Shown in pieces: positions 12,661 through 26,000 of a stretch of DNA of 64,000 bases. Every line of letters begins with the position of its first letter. Position 1 is the first letter of the stretch. The stretch spans positions 1 through 64,000 of the forward strand of contig JASANE010017497.1 of NCBI GenBank assembly GCA_030248225.1. Reading direction: 5' to 3'. The stretch is from Trileptium ribeirensis (Eukaryota; Nematoda; Enoplea; Enoplida; Thoracostomopsidae). Under the pieces are notes generated by a model, which was given only the letters and a program-made list of their open reading frames with translations, ran no database searches and was not told the DNA's origin. Position numbers and translations under genes: made by a program.

Positions 12661-13704
12661 ATATAGTGGATTTAAACTGCATGATAAATAACTTTTACAT
12701 TAAACTTAATGTATTGCGATGTTATTATTGCCTTTATGAAACTTTAAAGAGACTGAGGAAGCTAATAATGTTTATTTATCGATCAAATATGTCGGTTTTT
12801 GGACATTCAGAGCAAAAATGTCTTCCACTATACACCATTGCGTATACTGCGTCAAATCGAATGTGCTTACAAAGCTTGGAGCGTAGAATACACACTTTCG
12901 CTCCGTCTCCAGTCGCCTCCCTTTACTACACATACGTTTGTTGCATGTTCTTCTGTAGGAAACTTAAAATTATTGGTTTATATGATTCTAAAAGAAAATA
13001 ATAGATAGAAGGTAATTTTCTGATCACTGGTCAGAGACACTGTTTAGGCTAGCGTTGGACAAACAGTGCCCGTCAGTTAGATCATAATGATGAAAGCTTT
13101 CTAATCAAAATGCTATAAATGAGACACACTGTGATGCTGCTCGCACAGTTTCAATAAATACAGTTCATTGCCAAGAAAGCAGTTTCTAGCTGCGTTGCAG
13201 ATAACGTTAGTTTACTTCAATTTAGACTGATTTATCAAGTTTACAAGCGCACTGGCGGGTGCTTGACGCAATTTATGTTAGCCAAGCATACCCAAAGTAC
13301 TTCTGCGTAAGCCATACTCTGTTACCGAGTTGGACCGGTTTAATTCAAACGTATCCCACAGACTTCTGGATGTGTAAAATAGCTGCTACAAGCATCGACC
13401 TGGCTTTGATTTAACAAACTCCTGCAGGTTATTATGAAAAATTCGTGCTCAAATTATGTGCCCTACTTACGTTTCACACGGTAAATTGGTTAGTTAATCT
13501 TTTCTTTTGCGTGGTTGTATTGGAGCTTGATCATTGTGTAATATATATTACATATGTTTGGATTACAGGATAAAGCAAAAAACGTGGAAAATTTCAAACA
13601 AAATTTTTAAACCGGAATTGCGGTTCCGGTATGGTTTTTGCCCTTTGCCGGAACCGCAACCGGGACACGATTTTCGCCGGAACCAGAATTCCGGTTACTC
13701 CCTG
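12661..13704 (+). mobile_element. hAT-like non-autonomous element, copy A (truncated)
   Basis: This is the same ~1.1-kb family as the copies at 18246-19322, 19323-20437 and 39523-40645. The right end is intact (GGTTACTCCCTG), preceded by the family's CCGGAATT/GGTTCCGG-rich subterminal block. The left ~110 bp including the terminal repeat are missing: homology starts at ATATAGTGGATTT. No transposase is present. Confidence 0.8.
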
Positions 13705-13747
13705 TCTCCTACCAACCCCTATCCCCATAAAACCAAAACAAAATAAC

Positions 13748-14187
13748 TACTAGTCGGTAGTGGAACTACATTTGTGAGCGGAGCTTGGGATGTGGCATTA
13801 CGAATGTACTCAATTTTATGTTCTTGTAAATACATTGCATAGGGCTTTATCATTGGTAAAAACATTATATTTGAATTCTTCGACCCAAAAAACCGTATAA
13901 TGGTTTGATCGAAACTATTCTATTTCAATAAATAACACAAATATTGTAAAATTCTCTATTTTAGCTGCATAAGCTTAACTAATTAGCTAATTACTAATTA
14001 ACCACTCAAAATTTTTTAATCCCAAATATCAGGTGCACACTCTGACATGATATGCTTTCAAACAAAAAAAGTTCTTTAAAATCGGTTCCGTGGTTCTTGA
14101 GATCCGTCGGCCCGAACTAACGAACGGACGGACATCGACCTTTTTACTCCCAGACAGAAAATAAAAACGCTTCGCTCCGCTCAATTA
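13748..14187 (+). repeat. Repeat family F, copy 1
   Basis: About 440 bp, starting CTAGTCGGTAGTGGAACTAC and ending in CGCTTCGCTCCGCTCAATT. It matches an inverted copy in laminin intron 16 (59937-60360) over its full length. The ends share short subterminal inverted words (TGAGCGGAG / CTCCGCTCA) and the element carries a GAACGGACGGACATCGACC block. It is non-coding; the class is unknown. Confidence 0.8.
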
Positions 14188-14619
14188 TATGAAATATATA
14201 TGCAACATGCGACTGCAGCAGCTGGAGTATTCTTCGGTATGAAAAAAAATTTTTTAAGCGGCTCTGCCGATCCGGGAGAGCTCTCCTAGAATCTTGGATC
14301 CAACGAAACCCTGTTAAAATATCAATTACCTATATATCACGGATACACCGAGGCCGGGACTGAAATGGCGTGCGATTTTTCAGGGAAATTAAATATATTT
14401 GTACTCCCAATTTGAGTACGGAAGACTCTATTACGAAGCAGTACGTGCTCGAGAGTACTGTTTTTCTAAGTAATCGCTGCTCCGTTGGGCACCAGCCCTA
14501 GTGAAAATGTTTATAAGTATATAGTAATTTAGCATGAAGAAATATGTCTAGCAACCAGAAGAAACCAACAGAATTGCACTCTATTTTGCGCGGGCACTCT
14601 GTATATATTGGCATGGCAA

Positions 14620-14934
14620 CAGCAAGTGTGTCGGGGGCGACAAAATTTTGTTTTATATAAACTAGTTATTTCCACATTTTCATGTATATATTTCTTATGC
14701 TGTACAGATATTTTCAGACTATAAACAGTGTTTTAGCCTTTTTAGCATTATAGTTCGTACTATCTAACACGTCAAAATGTATACACGTCAAAACACGTAT
14801 ACATATATATAAACATAATTTTAACACATTAATAGATTGTGAGATTTCGGCCGAGTAGTGTCCACATGGGGAACTTTTCACGAACATGGGATATATCGAA
14901 AGTACGGTCGTCCTCCCGACTGTGGACAGGCCAG
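14620..14934 (+). mobile_element. MITE family K, copy 1 (left end decayed)
   Basis: The right end reads CTGTGGACAGGCCAG, identical to the intact family-K copy at 44041-44411, and is preceded by the family's TTTCGGCCGAGT and TTCACGAACATGGG blocks. The left part matches through the CGGGGGCGACAAAATTTTG block; the left terminal repeat is not clear. Confidence 0.7.
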
Positions 14935-15204
14935 GTGTAGTTTTAGAATAATAGCTTGTACCGTGCTGATATCCACGCTTTCGAGTAATAATGGTCACAA
15001 TTTGGAAATATGGTTTCCTCCCACGAAAAATTTAATTTTTGGATTTTTAAATAGGCTTACAAGGGTGGTTAAAGTATGTGAACTGACAAAACCGCCGCAG
15101 TGCTTTAGAATGGGTCAAGTTCCACTGGCAACGGCAAGAGAGCCATATTATGTATATGTGACATACTATAACTTGGAACCTATAATTTTTGAATTTCGGG
15201 TGGC

Positions 15205-15475
15205 ATGCGCATTTTGTGCTTTTCAGGCGTTTTCATTGGGTTTAGGGTGAATGAACTCGATTTCCAGAAAATAGTCGGTCTTCAGTTGTTTGGTGCAAGG
15301 CATCAAAGATAGTCTATATAAAGGTTTTTCAATATCTTGAATATCATGATTTGTTTATCTAGATTGCAGCGTCCAGAACAACGTGTAGATAACATTGATC
15401 ATTGGCGCATACCTGTTTCGATTTTAATTCTCAGATAGTATTGCAATATATATTTATGGCCCTTAAACGATTTTC
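15205..15475 (+). repeat. Repeat family E fragment (E1)
   Basis: This carries the family-E landmarks GGGTTTAGGGTGAATGAAC, ATTTCCAGAAAATAGTC, TTCAGTTGTTTGG and TTTATCTAGA seen in the longer copies at 31728-32788 and 49500-50330. It is one to one-and-a-half of the ~160-180-bp monomers and is non-coding. Confidence 0.65.
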
Positions 15476-15664
15476 TGCAATGCAAAGATATATTGTTGCG
15501 ATTGATGATGGCACACTGTATGTACTCGTTAACTCAAAATGTTAATCATCACATCTCGATCCACAGAATTGAACGCACCTTTGAAATCAACGAAGCATAC
15601 CACATATGGTTTTTGGAATTCGTGACGTTTTGCCAGAATATGGGGCAGATAGGTTACTGGACTT

Positions 15665-16038
15665 TCCAATGGGGGGCTAGCATTTTCAAGTGCCCCTGGC
15701 AGAAACCGAGTACCCTCCTGTTCGTGCCCCTGGAAAAATTTTGGGCTCCCTGTTCATCTCTTGTTGGCAAATATTTTTGTTTCTGCTCGGTAAAAAGACC
15801 CTCAATGCACATAAAGTTTGATCAAAATTGTACTAATCCGTCCTGAAGCCAAAAATTTGTGCAAATTTTTTAAAAGTTTACTTCAAAATGGCTTTTTCTC
15901 GCCATCAAAAGCATTTTGTCAGTGTTTATGACAAGGTTTTTAACCGTTTTTGTCATGGCAAAACCGCCACCCCCGGTTCGGAACCAAGGTCCCCCAGTTC
16001 ATTCCCCCTGGCAAAATTTTCTGCGAATAGAGAGCCCA
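15665..16038 (+). repeat. Repeat family G, copy 1
   Basis: About 370 bp rich in CCCCTGGCAAAATTTT words, with an inner block TCGCCATCAAAAGCATTTTG and an end GCGAATAGAGAGCCCA. It is homologous along its length to 40770-41165 and to the split copy at 47275-48715. The element stops directly against a reverse-transcriptase relic. It is non-coding, with no clear terminal repeats. Confidence 0.7.
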
Positions 16039-16039
16039 C

Positions 16040-16345
16040 GAATACCTGGTTGATGCAGCTCCTATCTGAATGAAAACCGGCCTGGCTTACATGTAGATAT
16101 TGGTCGGCAGAGGCTTTGTATAGAGGGAAGTGTGGCGTCCCCACTTTTTTACAAGCGTGAAAATTAACTCACAGGGTTATAACAAAATGAATGTAAACGA
16201 GCAGCTTCCCACTTGCGACGCCCTGTTGGTCGACATCACGTTTAAGTATGTTTAGAATAACCCGCTTCATTATCTCGGAGCATTCTTCCAAAAGCGAAAT
16301 TTAACGATAATTTGAAGGTCTTGTTTTGTTGCCCTCCTTGAAATG
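16040..16345 (-). pseudogene. Non-LTR reverse-transcriptase core relic
   Basis: Minus-strand translation gives KEGNKTRPSNYR, a stop, ISLL, then SEIMKRVILNILKRDV, and further on QAGFHSDRSCINQVF. These follow the RT fingers motifs NYRPISLL and QAGFR..RSCxDQIF, typical of RTE-like and related LINEs. Stops and frame breaks show it is dead. Family G has inserted into it or truncated it at 16038. Confidence 0.75.
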
Positions 16346-16940
16346 TGGCAAGAAAACGGGATCGAGAGACCCGAAGTGCACCAACAAATTTGTACCTTTA
16401 TAAACAATGGATATATAGGGGTGATGTCGCTATACATAGCTTCATCTAACGACGATAGGATGAAGTAAAAGTTGACGTCCCATGAGACGCGAAATGCACG
16501 AAAACGATTACACGTCTATAATCGACTCAGATATGTTGGTGATATTCGGCTCCTTTTGCAGAGCAATTGAAGCTCAAACTATCTTCGCACGATACGTTGT
16601 TACGGTGGGTGGTTATTTACGTTCTAAGTCTGAGTCTTTCTGTCGTTTAAAATGGGCCCTTAAAACTTAAATGCAGAAAAAGATCGTATAAACGCAACCG
16701 TTTAGACAACACGCGTGAGACTGGAGTCTGTTTGTCCAGCGAATAAAGTACCATGTAGTAATGTGGTTTGTTTGCCACATCAGTTGGTTACATAGATACG
16801 TAAAACTTTTTTTCACCGAATATGCATTTGTTAAGAGCGTATACCTATAATGACACTCAGAATTAAAAAAACTTGGCGTCACACAAGTTCTTAGTTACAG
16901 TATATATGGCTAATTGTTTCAGCGCTTAGGCAGTTCGGGC
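16346..16940. promoter_or_regulatory. Upstream region of the laminin gamma gene
   Basis: No clear TATA box or CpG-rich promoter can be assigned. A good splice-acceptor-like sequence (TTGTTTCAG) ends at 16922, 18 nt before the ATG, so the first coding exon may begin at 16923 and be preceded by an untranslated exon further upstream. Without transcript data the transcription start is unknown. Confidence 0.35.
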
Positions 16941-17025
16941 ATGGATCTTAGGTTATTATGTATTATATGTATTTTATCAACAACGACAGTGTTCTCCCAA
17001 ACCTATGATGAGGTGCAAAGCTCTG
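16941..17025 (+). CDS. LAMC1: Laminin gamma exon 1: start and signal peptide
   Basis: The ATG has a strong context (GGC ATG G). The peptide [20 protein letters not shown] has a basic residue at 4 and a hydrophobic core LLCIICIL, with likely cleavage after FS or SQ. The exon ends TCT G followed by GTAAGT (phase 1). An in-frame TAA lies at 16911-16913. This exon was chosen because its phase and position join exon 2 exactly and no other signal-peptide exon is seen upstream; the link rests on that logic, not on homology. Confidence 0.8.
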
Positions 17026-20000
17026 GTAAGTGCGTTCAGCAAATGTATATTATAGTTATTTAAAATTTTAGAATATGCGTTAGTTCTAAAAATGATTTGT
17101 AGTTGTGCATGAGTTCTGTAATGGTGGCAATCATAATTCAAAGAAAGAATAATTTTTACGTTATAATTATGATTGGATTTTACCTTCAAACAAATCCCAA
17201 TTCGCTTAATTGTTGGATATAGTCGGAAGTCTTGACAGATTGACGATGTTGTTGGGTTTCACAGTTATATAAACATACGTACTAAGAATGTGGACAGTAA
17301 AGTACCTGTCCGAGCATGAAGCATGTTTTATCCACTATATACTTATCCACTATATACTTTTATATGCGAGTGATTTTCAGACATGACACTTTTTGTTCCG
17401 ACATATCCGCAACTCAAAGCAAGCCGAAACTAACAAGCAGTGTCGCTGAGATTAGTTTTATAAAACGTGTAGCAGTTTATTATTCACACCAGTCATTAAC
17501 AAGTTGTTCTTGTCATACTTATCTCTCCCTGAAAAATGTTGCGAGTTTTGAAAAAAAATCAGGTTACGAGCAAACTGGTAATTGAATAGGATTTAGGTAT
17601 GTAATTTTGAAATTGGATAACTAGTTCCTTGCTCCCGGTAAGCAGATTAGCACTTTTCAATCCGCTACTTTTTCAAAAATTTTGGATATTTAATGTCATG
17701 GTGTAACAAAATAATTATTTGGTTGGAGTTGTCACGACCAGCTAAAAAGGAAATTACAGTAACACAGATGAATACCAGTGGTTCTTATGAGCTCTTGCTA
17801 AAATTTGGGGAGGAACTCCGTCTTGTATAGTGTAAATTTAAAACTAGCCTCTTTAGATTTTTCTGCAAACAGGCATTATTGCGCGATTTATACTCACGAT
17901 TCCGCGGGAAATATGTTTTGTTCTGAAATGGCTAATACGTTTTAAGTTGAGAACTGCGAATAAAGACTACCTAAATAGCAAATTCGCCTTTGTATAATAT
18001 ATATGATATGATATATATATATGTATATATATATTCTATATGGAGAAACCCTTGTGTGTGCAATAATTATAAAGATGATGACTGAGTGCATCAGCTGATG
18101 GTGGTATATAACTTCAATTGATAAACTATCGAAGCCGGTCAGCTCACGCTGTATGGATTGTATTGTATGAACTTGTGGTCGGTCATTTTATAAAAAGATT
18201 CATTATTTAGTATTCAGGTTTAACCTAACAGCTATATATTTATATCAGGAAGTATATAACCGGAATTCCGGTTCCGGCGAAAATCGTGTTCCGGTTGCGG
18301 TTCCGGCAAAGGGCAAAAACATACCGGAGCGGGAATTCGGGTTTAAAAATTTTGTTTGAAATTTTCCGCATTTTTGCTTCATCTGTGGTCCAAACATATG
18401 TAATATCTGTATACAGTGATCAAGTTCCTGTACAACGAACCCAAAGAAAAAAATTTACTCAGCAATTTATCGTTTGAAACGCAAGTAAGGCGCGTTATTT
18501 CAGTAGGAATTTTTCATCTTTACCTGCAGGAGTTTGTTAACAAAATAAAGCCATGTCGATGCCTGTAGCAGCAATTTTGCACCTTCAGAAGTCTGTGGGG
18601 TATGTTCGAATTAAACCGGTCCAACTCGGTAACAGACTATGGATTGCGCCGAAGTACTTAGCGTAAGCTTGGCTAACATAAAATGCCTCAAGCACCAGCC
18701 ACTGCGCTTGAAAACTTGGTAAAAAATTGTAGCACCAGCCTAAATTGAAGTAAACTAACGTTATCTGCAACGCAACCAGAAACTGCGTTCTTGCCAATGA
18801 GCTGTATTTATTGAGACTAGTAGCAGTATCACAGTTTGTCTCATTTATAACCTTCTGATTAGAAATTTATCATCATTATCATCTAACTGATGTGCACGGT
18901 TGCTCAACGCTAGCCTAAACAGTGTCTCTGACCACTGATCAAAAAATATTTTCTATATATAATTGCAATTTTCCTACAGAACAACAGGTAACAAACGTAT
19001 GTGAACTAAAGGGAGGCGGCTGGAGACAGAGCGAAAGTGTTTATTCTACACTCCATGCGTTGTAAGTACATTCAGTTTGACAAAGAGTAAGCAAGGCTGT
19101 ATAGTGGAAGACATTTTTGCTCTTTCTGTCCTAAAACCGACGTATTGATCAATAAATGTACATTATTAGCTTCCTCGGTCTCTTTAAAGTTTCAGAAAGG
19201 CAATAATGCCATCGCAATACATTAAGTTTAATGTAAATTATTTTTAATACATTTTAAGGCCAATTGTACCTTCATTTATTTTTTCATCTGTGTTACTATA
19301 TATAAGTTTAGAAGACCAGGTTCAGGGAATAACCGGAACCGAAACCTGGTCTTCGAAATTTATATATAGTAGAACAGATGAAGGCAGAAATTAAGGTATA
19401 GTGGATTTAAAATGCATTAAAAATAACTTTTACATTAAACTTAATGTATTGCGATGGCATTATTGCCTTTCTGAAACTTTAAAGAGACTGAGGAAGCTAA
19501 TAATGTACATTTATTGATCAATGCGTTTTAGGACAGAAAGAGCAAAAAGTGCTTTCCACTATACATCCTTGCGTATACTGTGTCAAATTGAACGTGCTTA
19601 CAATGCATGGAGCGTAGAATAAACATTTTCGCTCTTTCCCCAGTCGCCTCCTTTACTAGAACTACGTTTGTTACATGTTGTTCTGTAGGAAACTTGAAAT
19701 TACTGGTTTGTATGATTCTAAGAGAACTTAATAGATAGAAAGTAATTTTGTGATCAGTGGTAAGAGACACTGTTTAGGCTAGCGTTGGACAAACATTGCC
19801 CGTCAGTTAGATGATAATGATGATAACTTTCTAATCAGAATGCTATAATTGAGACAAACTGTGATGCTGCTCGCACAATTTCAATAAATACAGTTCATGG
19901 CCAAGAAAGCAGTTTCTGGCTGCGTTGCAGATAACGTTACTTTACTTCAATTTAGTCTGATTTACAAAGTTTACAAGCGCACTGGCTGGTGCGTGACGCA

Positions 20001-23000
20001 ATTTGTTAGCCAAGCATGCGCTAAGTACTTCTACGTAAGTCATACTCTGTTACCCAGTTTGATTGGTTTAATTCGAACGAAACCCGGAGACTTCTGAATG
20101 TGTAAAATAGCTGTTACAAGTATCGACCTGGCTTTGATTTGCTAACAAACTCCTGCAGGTTATTGTGAAAAATTCCTACTGAAATTATGTGCCCTACTTG
20201 CGTTTCACACGGCACATTGCTTAGTTAATCTTTTCCTTTGCTTGGCTGTACTGGAGCTTGATCATTGTATAATACTATATTTCGTAATATGTTTGGATCA
20301 GGCATGAAGCAAAAATGCGGAAAATTTCATATAAAAATTTTAAACCGGGATTCCGGTTCCGGTATGGTTTTTGCCTTCTGCCGGAACCGCAACCGGAACA
20401 CGATTTTCGCCGGAACCGGAATTTCGGTTACTCCCTGATATATATATTTCGCATTTATAAGGCCATGCAGCACTTCAGAGTTACAAAACAACGTACCCAA
20501 TGCATTAAAGTTTTAAATAATCCTGTATGTTCATCGTTCAATGCAATAAACAAGATATTCATTAATACTTGCTTTTATTTTAACTTATTTATACGACCAG
20601 GTTTCGATTCCGGTTAAAAACTGCAGCTCCGGTTCTAGTTAATTTCGGTTCTTGTTACACACTTTTAAATACGTTGAAATCCCAAAATTTTTACTAATCT
20701 TGTTTAAGGAGGGACAGTGACTAACTTATACATTTATTGAATCCATCTACGTTGAGTATGATATTAACCCTGTGGATTGCTGCACGAGTCTAAAAATCCC
20801 GAATTTTGTTGTTAACATTTACGAAATTTCAGTTGCATTTCTGAATTTAGTATGTTGCAAATAAAGGGATAGCACGAGTCTAGGTATTCTGGGGCTATGA
20901 CTGTGGTGAAATTTATTGTACTTATGTGGTACACATAATCAATGTTGCAACAGCTAGGTGGCTGGAACACGAAAACTTATGCTTGGAATTATAAATTTGC
21001 TTGGGAGTTTTATTTATAACGGGTGAAATTTTCGTCTTTTTGATCGTTGCAAGATGAAATATAATATCTGTGTTTTTGATATAAATGTACTGAAAATGGT
21101 TGTAGCGCGGCACTTGCTCATATTGTTGATTTTCTGACACCTTCATTGAGTTGAGATAGTTTGGCTTGAAACTACCAAACACGTAGTCCCTCAAGGCAAA
21201 CCAGTGTTACTCGTTTCGTTTCCTGTCGCCGAACCGTCTACTCGTAAAATGTTTGGTAATTACCTGAACATACGAAGTTTAATGTAATATCTATGTGGCT
21301 TCTTGGAGGTAAGCCACGAACCCTTAATTAGAGTGTCGAGTGTATATTATAATAAGTTGGTTTTGTTTCTAGGTAGCAGAAATCCGTGCGTGAATCCGGA
21401 AACAGGTGAAGCGCAGCGGTGTACTCCCGATTTCGTTAATGCAGCGTTTGGCGTTCGTGTTGAAGCCACAAACACTTGCGGGGTGGATCGTCCCACTGAA
21501 TATTGTATGCAGACCCGCTCCAGTACAACTCGTAAATCGTGTGACTACTGCGATAGTAATGATTACTACCGACAACATCCGCCTGAATATTTGACCGATT
21601 TCAACAACGCTATCAATACAACGTACTGGCAGTCTGAAACGATGGCTGAGGGAGTACAATACCCGAATTCAGTTAATTTGACATTGAGATTTGGTACGTC
21701 ATTTTAGAGATTCTTAAATAAGCGAATAAACACACTGCCGCTCCGATTAGTTCTGGCGTTATGTAAAATATTATTTTATGTCAGGGTTGACGAAGCAGAG
21801 TTCCGGTGTAGATCTATAATTTCTCAAACGGCGTCAATTTTCGCGTGGGGTCGGGGTAAAGAATTCAGAAAGCTATGTTTGCATATTGTATTTTTCAAGG
21901 TGCATATCTATCTCAACCCATCTATCCGTTTAACACATGTTGTTCCGTTTGTGTAGAAATAGATGGGCAGTCGTTATGGCAATTTTCCGTGCTTTGCAAT
22001 CCAAGGTTTCATTAGGGCTGCATTGAAGCTGGCGACACTCATCCATCACGATATCGCGCCGTGATTTTCAGGGACCATTATTGGTTGCTGCCTTTGTGGT
22101 TCGAAGCTGGTTTTGGTTTATGTGATTTGAACTTTTTTGTAGTAATTTACGTCCCTGACCGGAGCTGCAGCGATAGATTCAATCATTCAGCAGCCAACAG
22201 CGCATGGAACCACTGCTGTTCCTCTGTCTGCGAAGAGTGACAGGTTGTGGGATGGGTGGTCGTCCACTTGGTACCTACTTACACTCGGTCCTGCGTTTGT
22301 TCGTCAGTCGGCGGCAAGAGTGAGAGTCTTTGCTCCGGAAATCTCACTGTTACGACAGGAGGGGATCAGGTGTAAATATCTGTTCCGTCCTCTATGCAAT
22401 AATGGTGGCTCCATTTCCAAGAAGCATACGCAAAATATTTCCAAGACGTTGTCCGTTAGCAGTCGCCTTGTTTGTTCTGTATGTTGCGACATCAATGTTT
22501 TCAACAGATTTTTTAATCAGAAAGTAGTGAAACGTAGTGGAGATTGTGTGTTGCAGGGGTGAAATCTTTAAATTCCGTGTGTTTGTGTGTGAGCGCGTGT
22601 GTGTGATCGGCCATAACTCGAGAACGCCTTAACCGATTTTCATGATCTTGGGCTCATTCGAACCGGCATAGTCGATTTACCGTATACATCCACTAGGGTT
22701 TTTTGACTTGGGGTCTGGTTCCGGGGCCAGGGATCAAAATGTGGGTTTTTGACCCCATTTTACCCCATTTTAGTACCCTTCACGGAAGCAAGGTTATTTT
22801 TATCTTAACCATCGAATTTGTTACTCTGGATGGTTTTATTTCATAGTAAAATGATAAATGTTAATGCTAATGCTTCTTTTTTGTTTTTCGATTAAGGCCC
22901 CGGTTCTGGATTTATGGGTTCGAGGTACGGGGTATGGCGCCCCAGGGGTCAGAGGTCAAAATGAGGGTTTTTAGAACCCTTCATGGAAGCAAGGTTATTT

Positions 23001-26000
23001 TTATCTTAACGTTCGAATTTCTCTGGTTGGTTTTATTTCATAGTAAAATGATAAATGCCGATGATTCTTTTTTTTTTTAGTTTTTCGATTAAGGCTCCGG
23101 TTTTGGAGTTGTGGGGTTAAGGTATGGCACCCTCATGGGTCCTCGTCCCAAAATTAGAAAATTTGTTCTGACGTCCTGGGCGGCTGAAAAGTTTCACATG
23201 GGGTTTTTCGGGCATGGGAAATTCATTGCCGGTATTGGTTTTACTCTACGACCCATGGGTACAAGGGTATTGCGCCCCCTTGGTTCGCGGTCAGAGGTCA
23301 AAATGAGTGTTTTTGCACCATTTTAGTACCCTTCACGGAAGCAAGGTTATTTTTATCGTAACTTTCGAATTTTTTCTCTGGTAGGTTTTATTTCATAGTA
23401 AAATGACAAATGCCGATGCCTCTTTTTTGTTTTTCGGTTAAATCTCCGGTTTTGGAGTTATAGGGTTTGAGGTATGGCACCCTCATGGTTCCTCGTCCCA
23501 AAATTAGAAAAATTGTTCTGACTCCTGGGCGGCTGAAAAGTTTCACTTGGGGGTTTTCGGGGATGGGAAACTCATTGCGGTATTGGTTTTGCTCTGCGAC
23601 CCATGAGTCCATGGGTACAAGTGTATGGCGCCCCTTTGTGTCGGTTTCAGAAATCAAAATGAGGCTTTTTACACCGCCTTAGTACCCTTCGCGGAAGCAA
23701 GGTAATTTTTATCGTAACTTTCGAATTTCTTTCTCTGGTTGGTTTTATTTCATAGTAAAATCATAAATCTCGATAACTCTTTTTTTCGATTAAGGCTCCG
23801 GTTTTGGAGTTATGGGGTTTGAGATACCCTCATGGTTCCTCCACCCAAAATTTGAAAATTTGTTCTGATGTCTTGGTCGGCTGATAAGTTGCACCTAGGG
23901 GTTTTGGGGCATGGGAAACTCATTGCCGGTGTTGGTTTTGTTGTAACTTGTGCTGGTATTGTGTGATGTCCACATATAGCATATCGACGAATGTTATCTA
24001 GAGCTGATTTGATGTGCACGCAAAAGGTGTAGGTGTACTTATGCTTCACTACGTTCTGCAATCTCGATAGAGGTACTAGTTATTGTTTTTTGTCGTACAT
24101 TGTATTTGGCAACTTGCGAAATACTTCATATTTTATCTCCACGGTGTTTTGCTTTTGATGTCGTTTGATTTAGCGTTCTAAACATTGACACAAACTTGCG
24201 TAACATGGGCTCAATATATGGCTACTTATATATAAATACATTGTTGACAGTCGGCCAATTTTCGTCTACTAACAATTGAAAATTTATAAAATATTTTTGT
24301 CTGTGTGTCGCGTGCAATTACAAGTTACTTACTCTCATATCGAGTATACATGGTGCGCCACAGCATACTTTTTGAAGTCGAACCCTGTAATTGTCATTTT
24401 CAATCATATCACCATTATGACAGTGGTGGTGAGGAGGTTTAGTATAAGTACCGTAAGACAAAAATTTATGTTAACTGTGAGACCAGGTTAAGCTTATGCC
24501 TAAGCATAAAGTCGTACAACGTTAATAAGCTACCTACAAAATTTATAGGTGCACTCTGGTGCTCTATACTTAATTAAAATGAAAATTCTTCAAATTTGTC
24601 AAGCTATAGTCCCAAAACAGAGTATTTAGCTTTTTACTGCGTTAGAGAAGGCGATCGTGCCAGCAGCTGGAAACCCAATACAACAAAATGATGCGAGTTA
24701 GCAACTTTATAAACCCAACACTTGAGCAAGCGAAAATTAATAGTATTTTGAAAATCACTCTTTGGGGTGTTAATTAGTGAGCGATCTCAGAGCTCGAAAA
24801 AAGCTGATAGTTGTGAATAAATATCGCCGTAGTGTGCAATGTTGAGGCTCTGGATTAGTGGATTCTGACCCGTATTCTGGTACTTATCAAAATATTGGGA
24901 AACCCAATATAATTAGTATGCCGAGTTAGAATCCAGCGTCGTATTTTTTAATAATTTTTGTTTACAAAAATGGCAGTTATAAGAGCTTACACATTTGGCA
25001 GAAGGGAAACGCGTCTAATGAAAAGGTTTTTCAAATTACATCCATGATTATGCTTGTCACAGACAGGCAAAATATTGTGTCTATTTGGTCGCCATTACAA
25101 GAAGTCCAGCTACCTTCTCTTGCTCCGTTTCATTAATATTTAAAATTTGCTTATATATATTTTTTAACCCAGCAAATTTGTCTCTTGCTACTACGAATAT
25201 TTTGATGTTTGTTCCAGGAAAGACCTACGAAGTAACGTATGTGCGACTAAAGTTCGTTAGTCCGCGGCCAGAAAGCTTTGCGCTGTGGAAAAAAACAACT
25301 GCTAGTGAAGAATGGATACCGTGGCAGTATTATAGGTTTGCTATTTTATTTTAATGTATATATATATATATATATATATAGAAATGCTATTCACAGTATG
25401 AAATAACGTTTTGTTGCTAAATGTCTATCGTGGAAGCCCAATACTGCCCTGTATAATTACGAATATGACTAGTTACTTGCAAAGCGAGGAGGAACGGAAC
25501 GAGTGTGGCTACTCTGCGCCTATTGGCGGTTTTGTCGTTATTCCGGTCCCTAAGTACGCTTAAAGTCCCACGATAGCAATTATACGCCGGCAATACTTCA
25601 ATGACAATGCTACGATCATTTTAGTCTTATACAACACCAGAGAGCTCTATATTTCTTTTTCTAATGACCAAAAAGACAAAAATTTTAGTCCCAAAGTTTG
25701 TGGAAATTTATATACAATTTGAATAGCGATTTGTATGTTGTCGAGCACCTCATACTTGCCTTCTGCCGTATTTGATGCATACCGCGCAAATACAATTGCT
25801 TTTATGGTATTTAGCAACCTGAAAACCTGAAGACACGTTCGATTGAATTACATACGTACATGAGAAGTTGCAAAATTTGACTATTTTGGTGCCAAGATTT
25901 ACCAGATTTTGCTCCAACATTGTCCCGCACAGTTAATAACGCAGCCAATATGGTGTTAATATAGGTTAGATAACCCTATAACCTCATAGTTCACCCTAAC

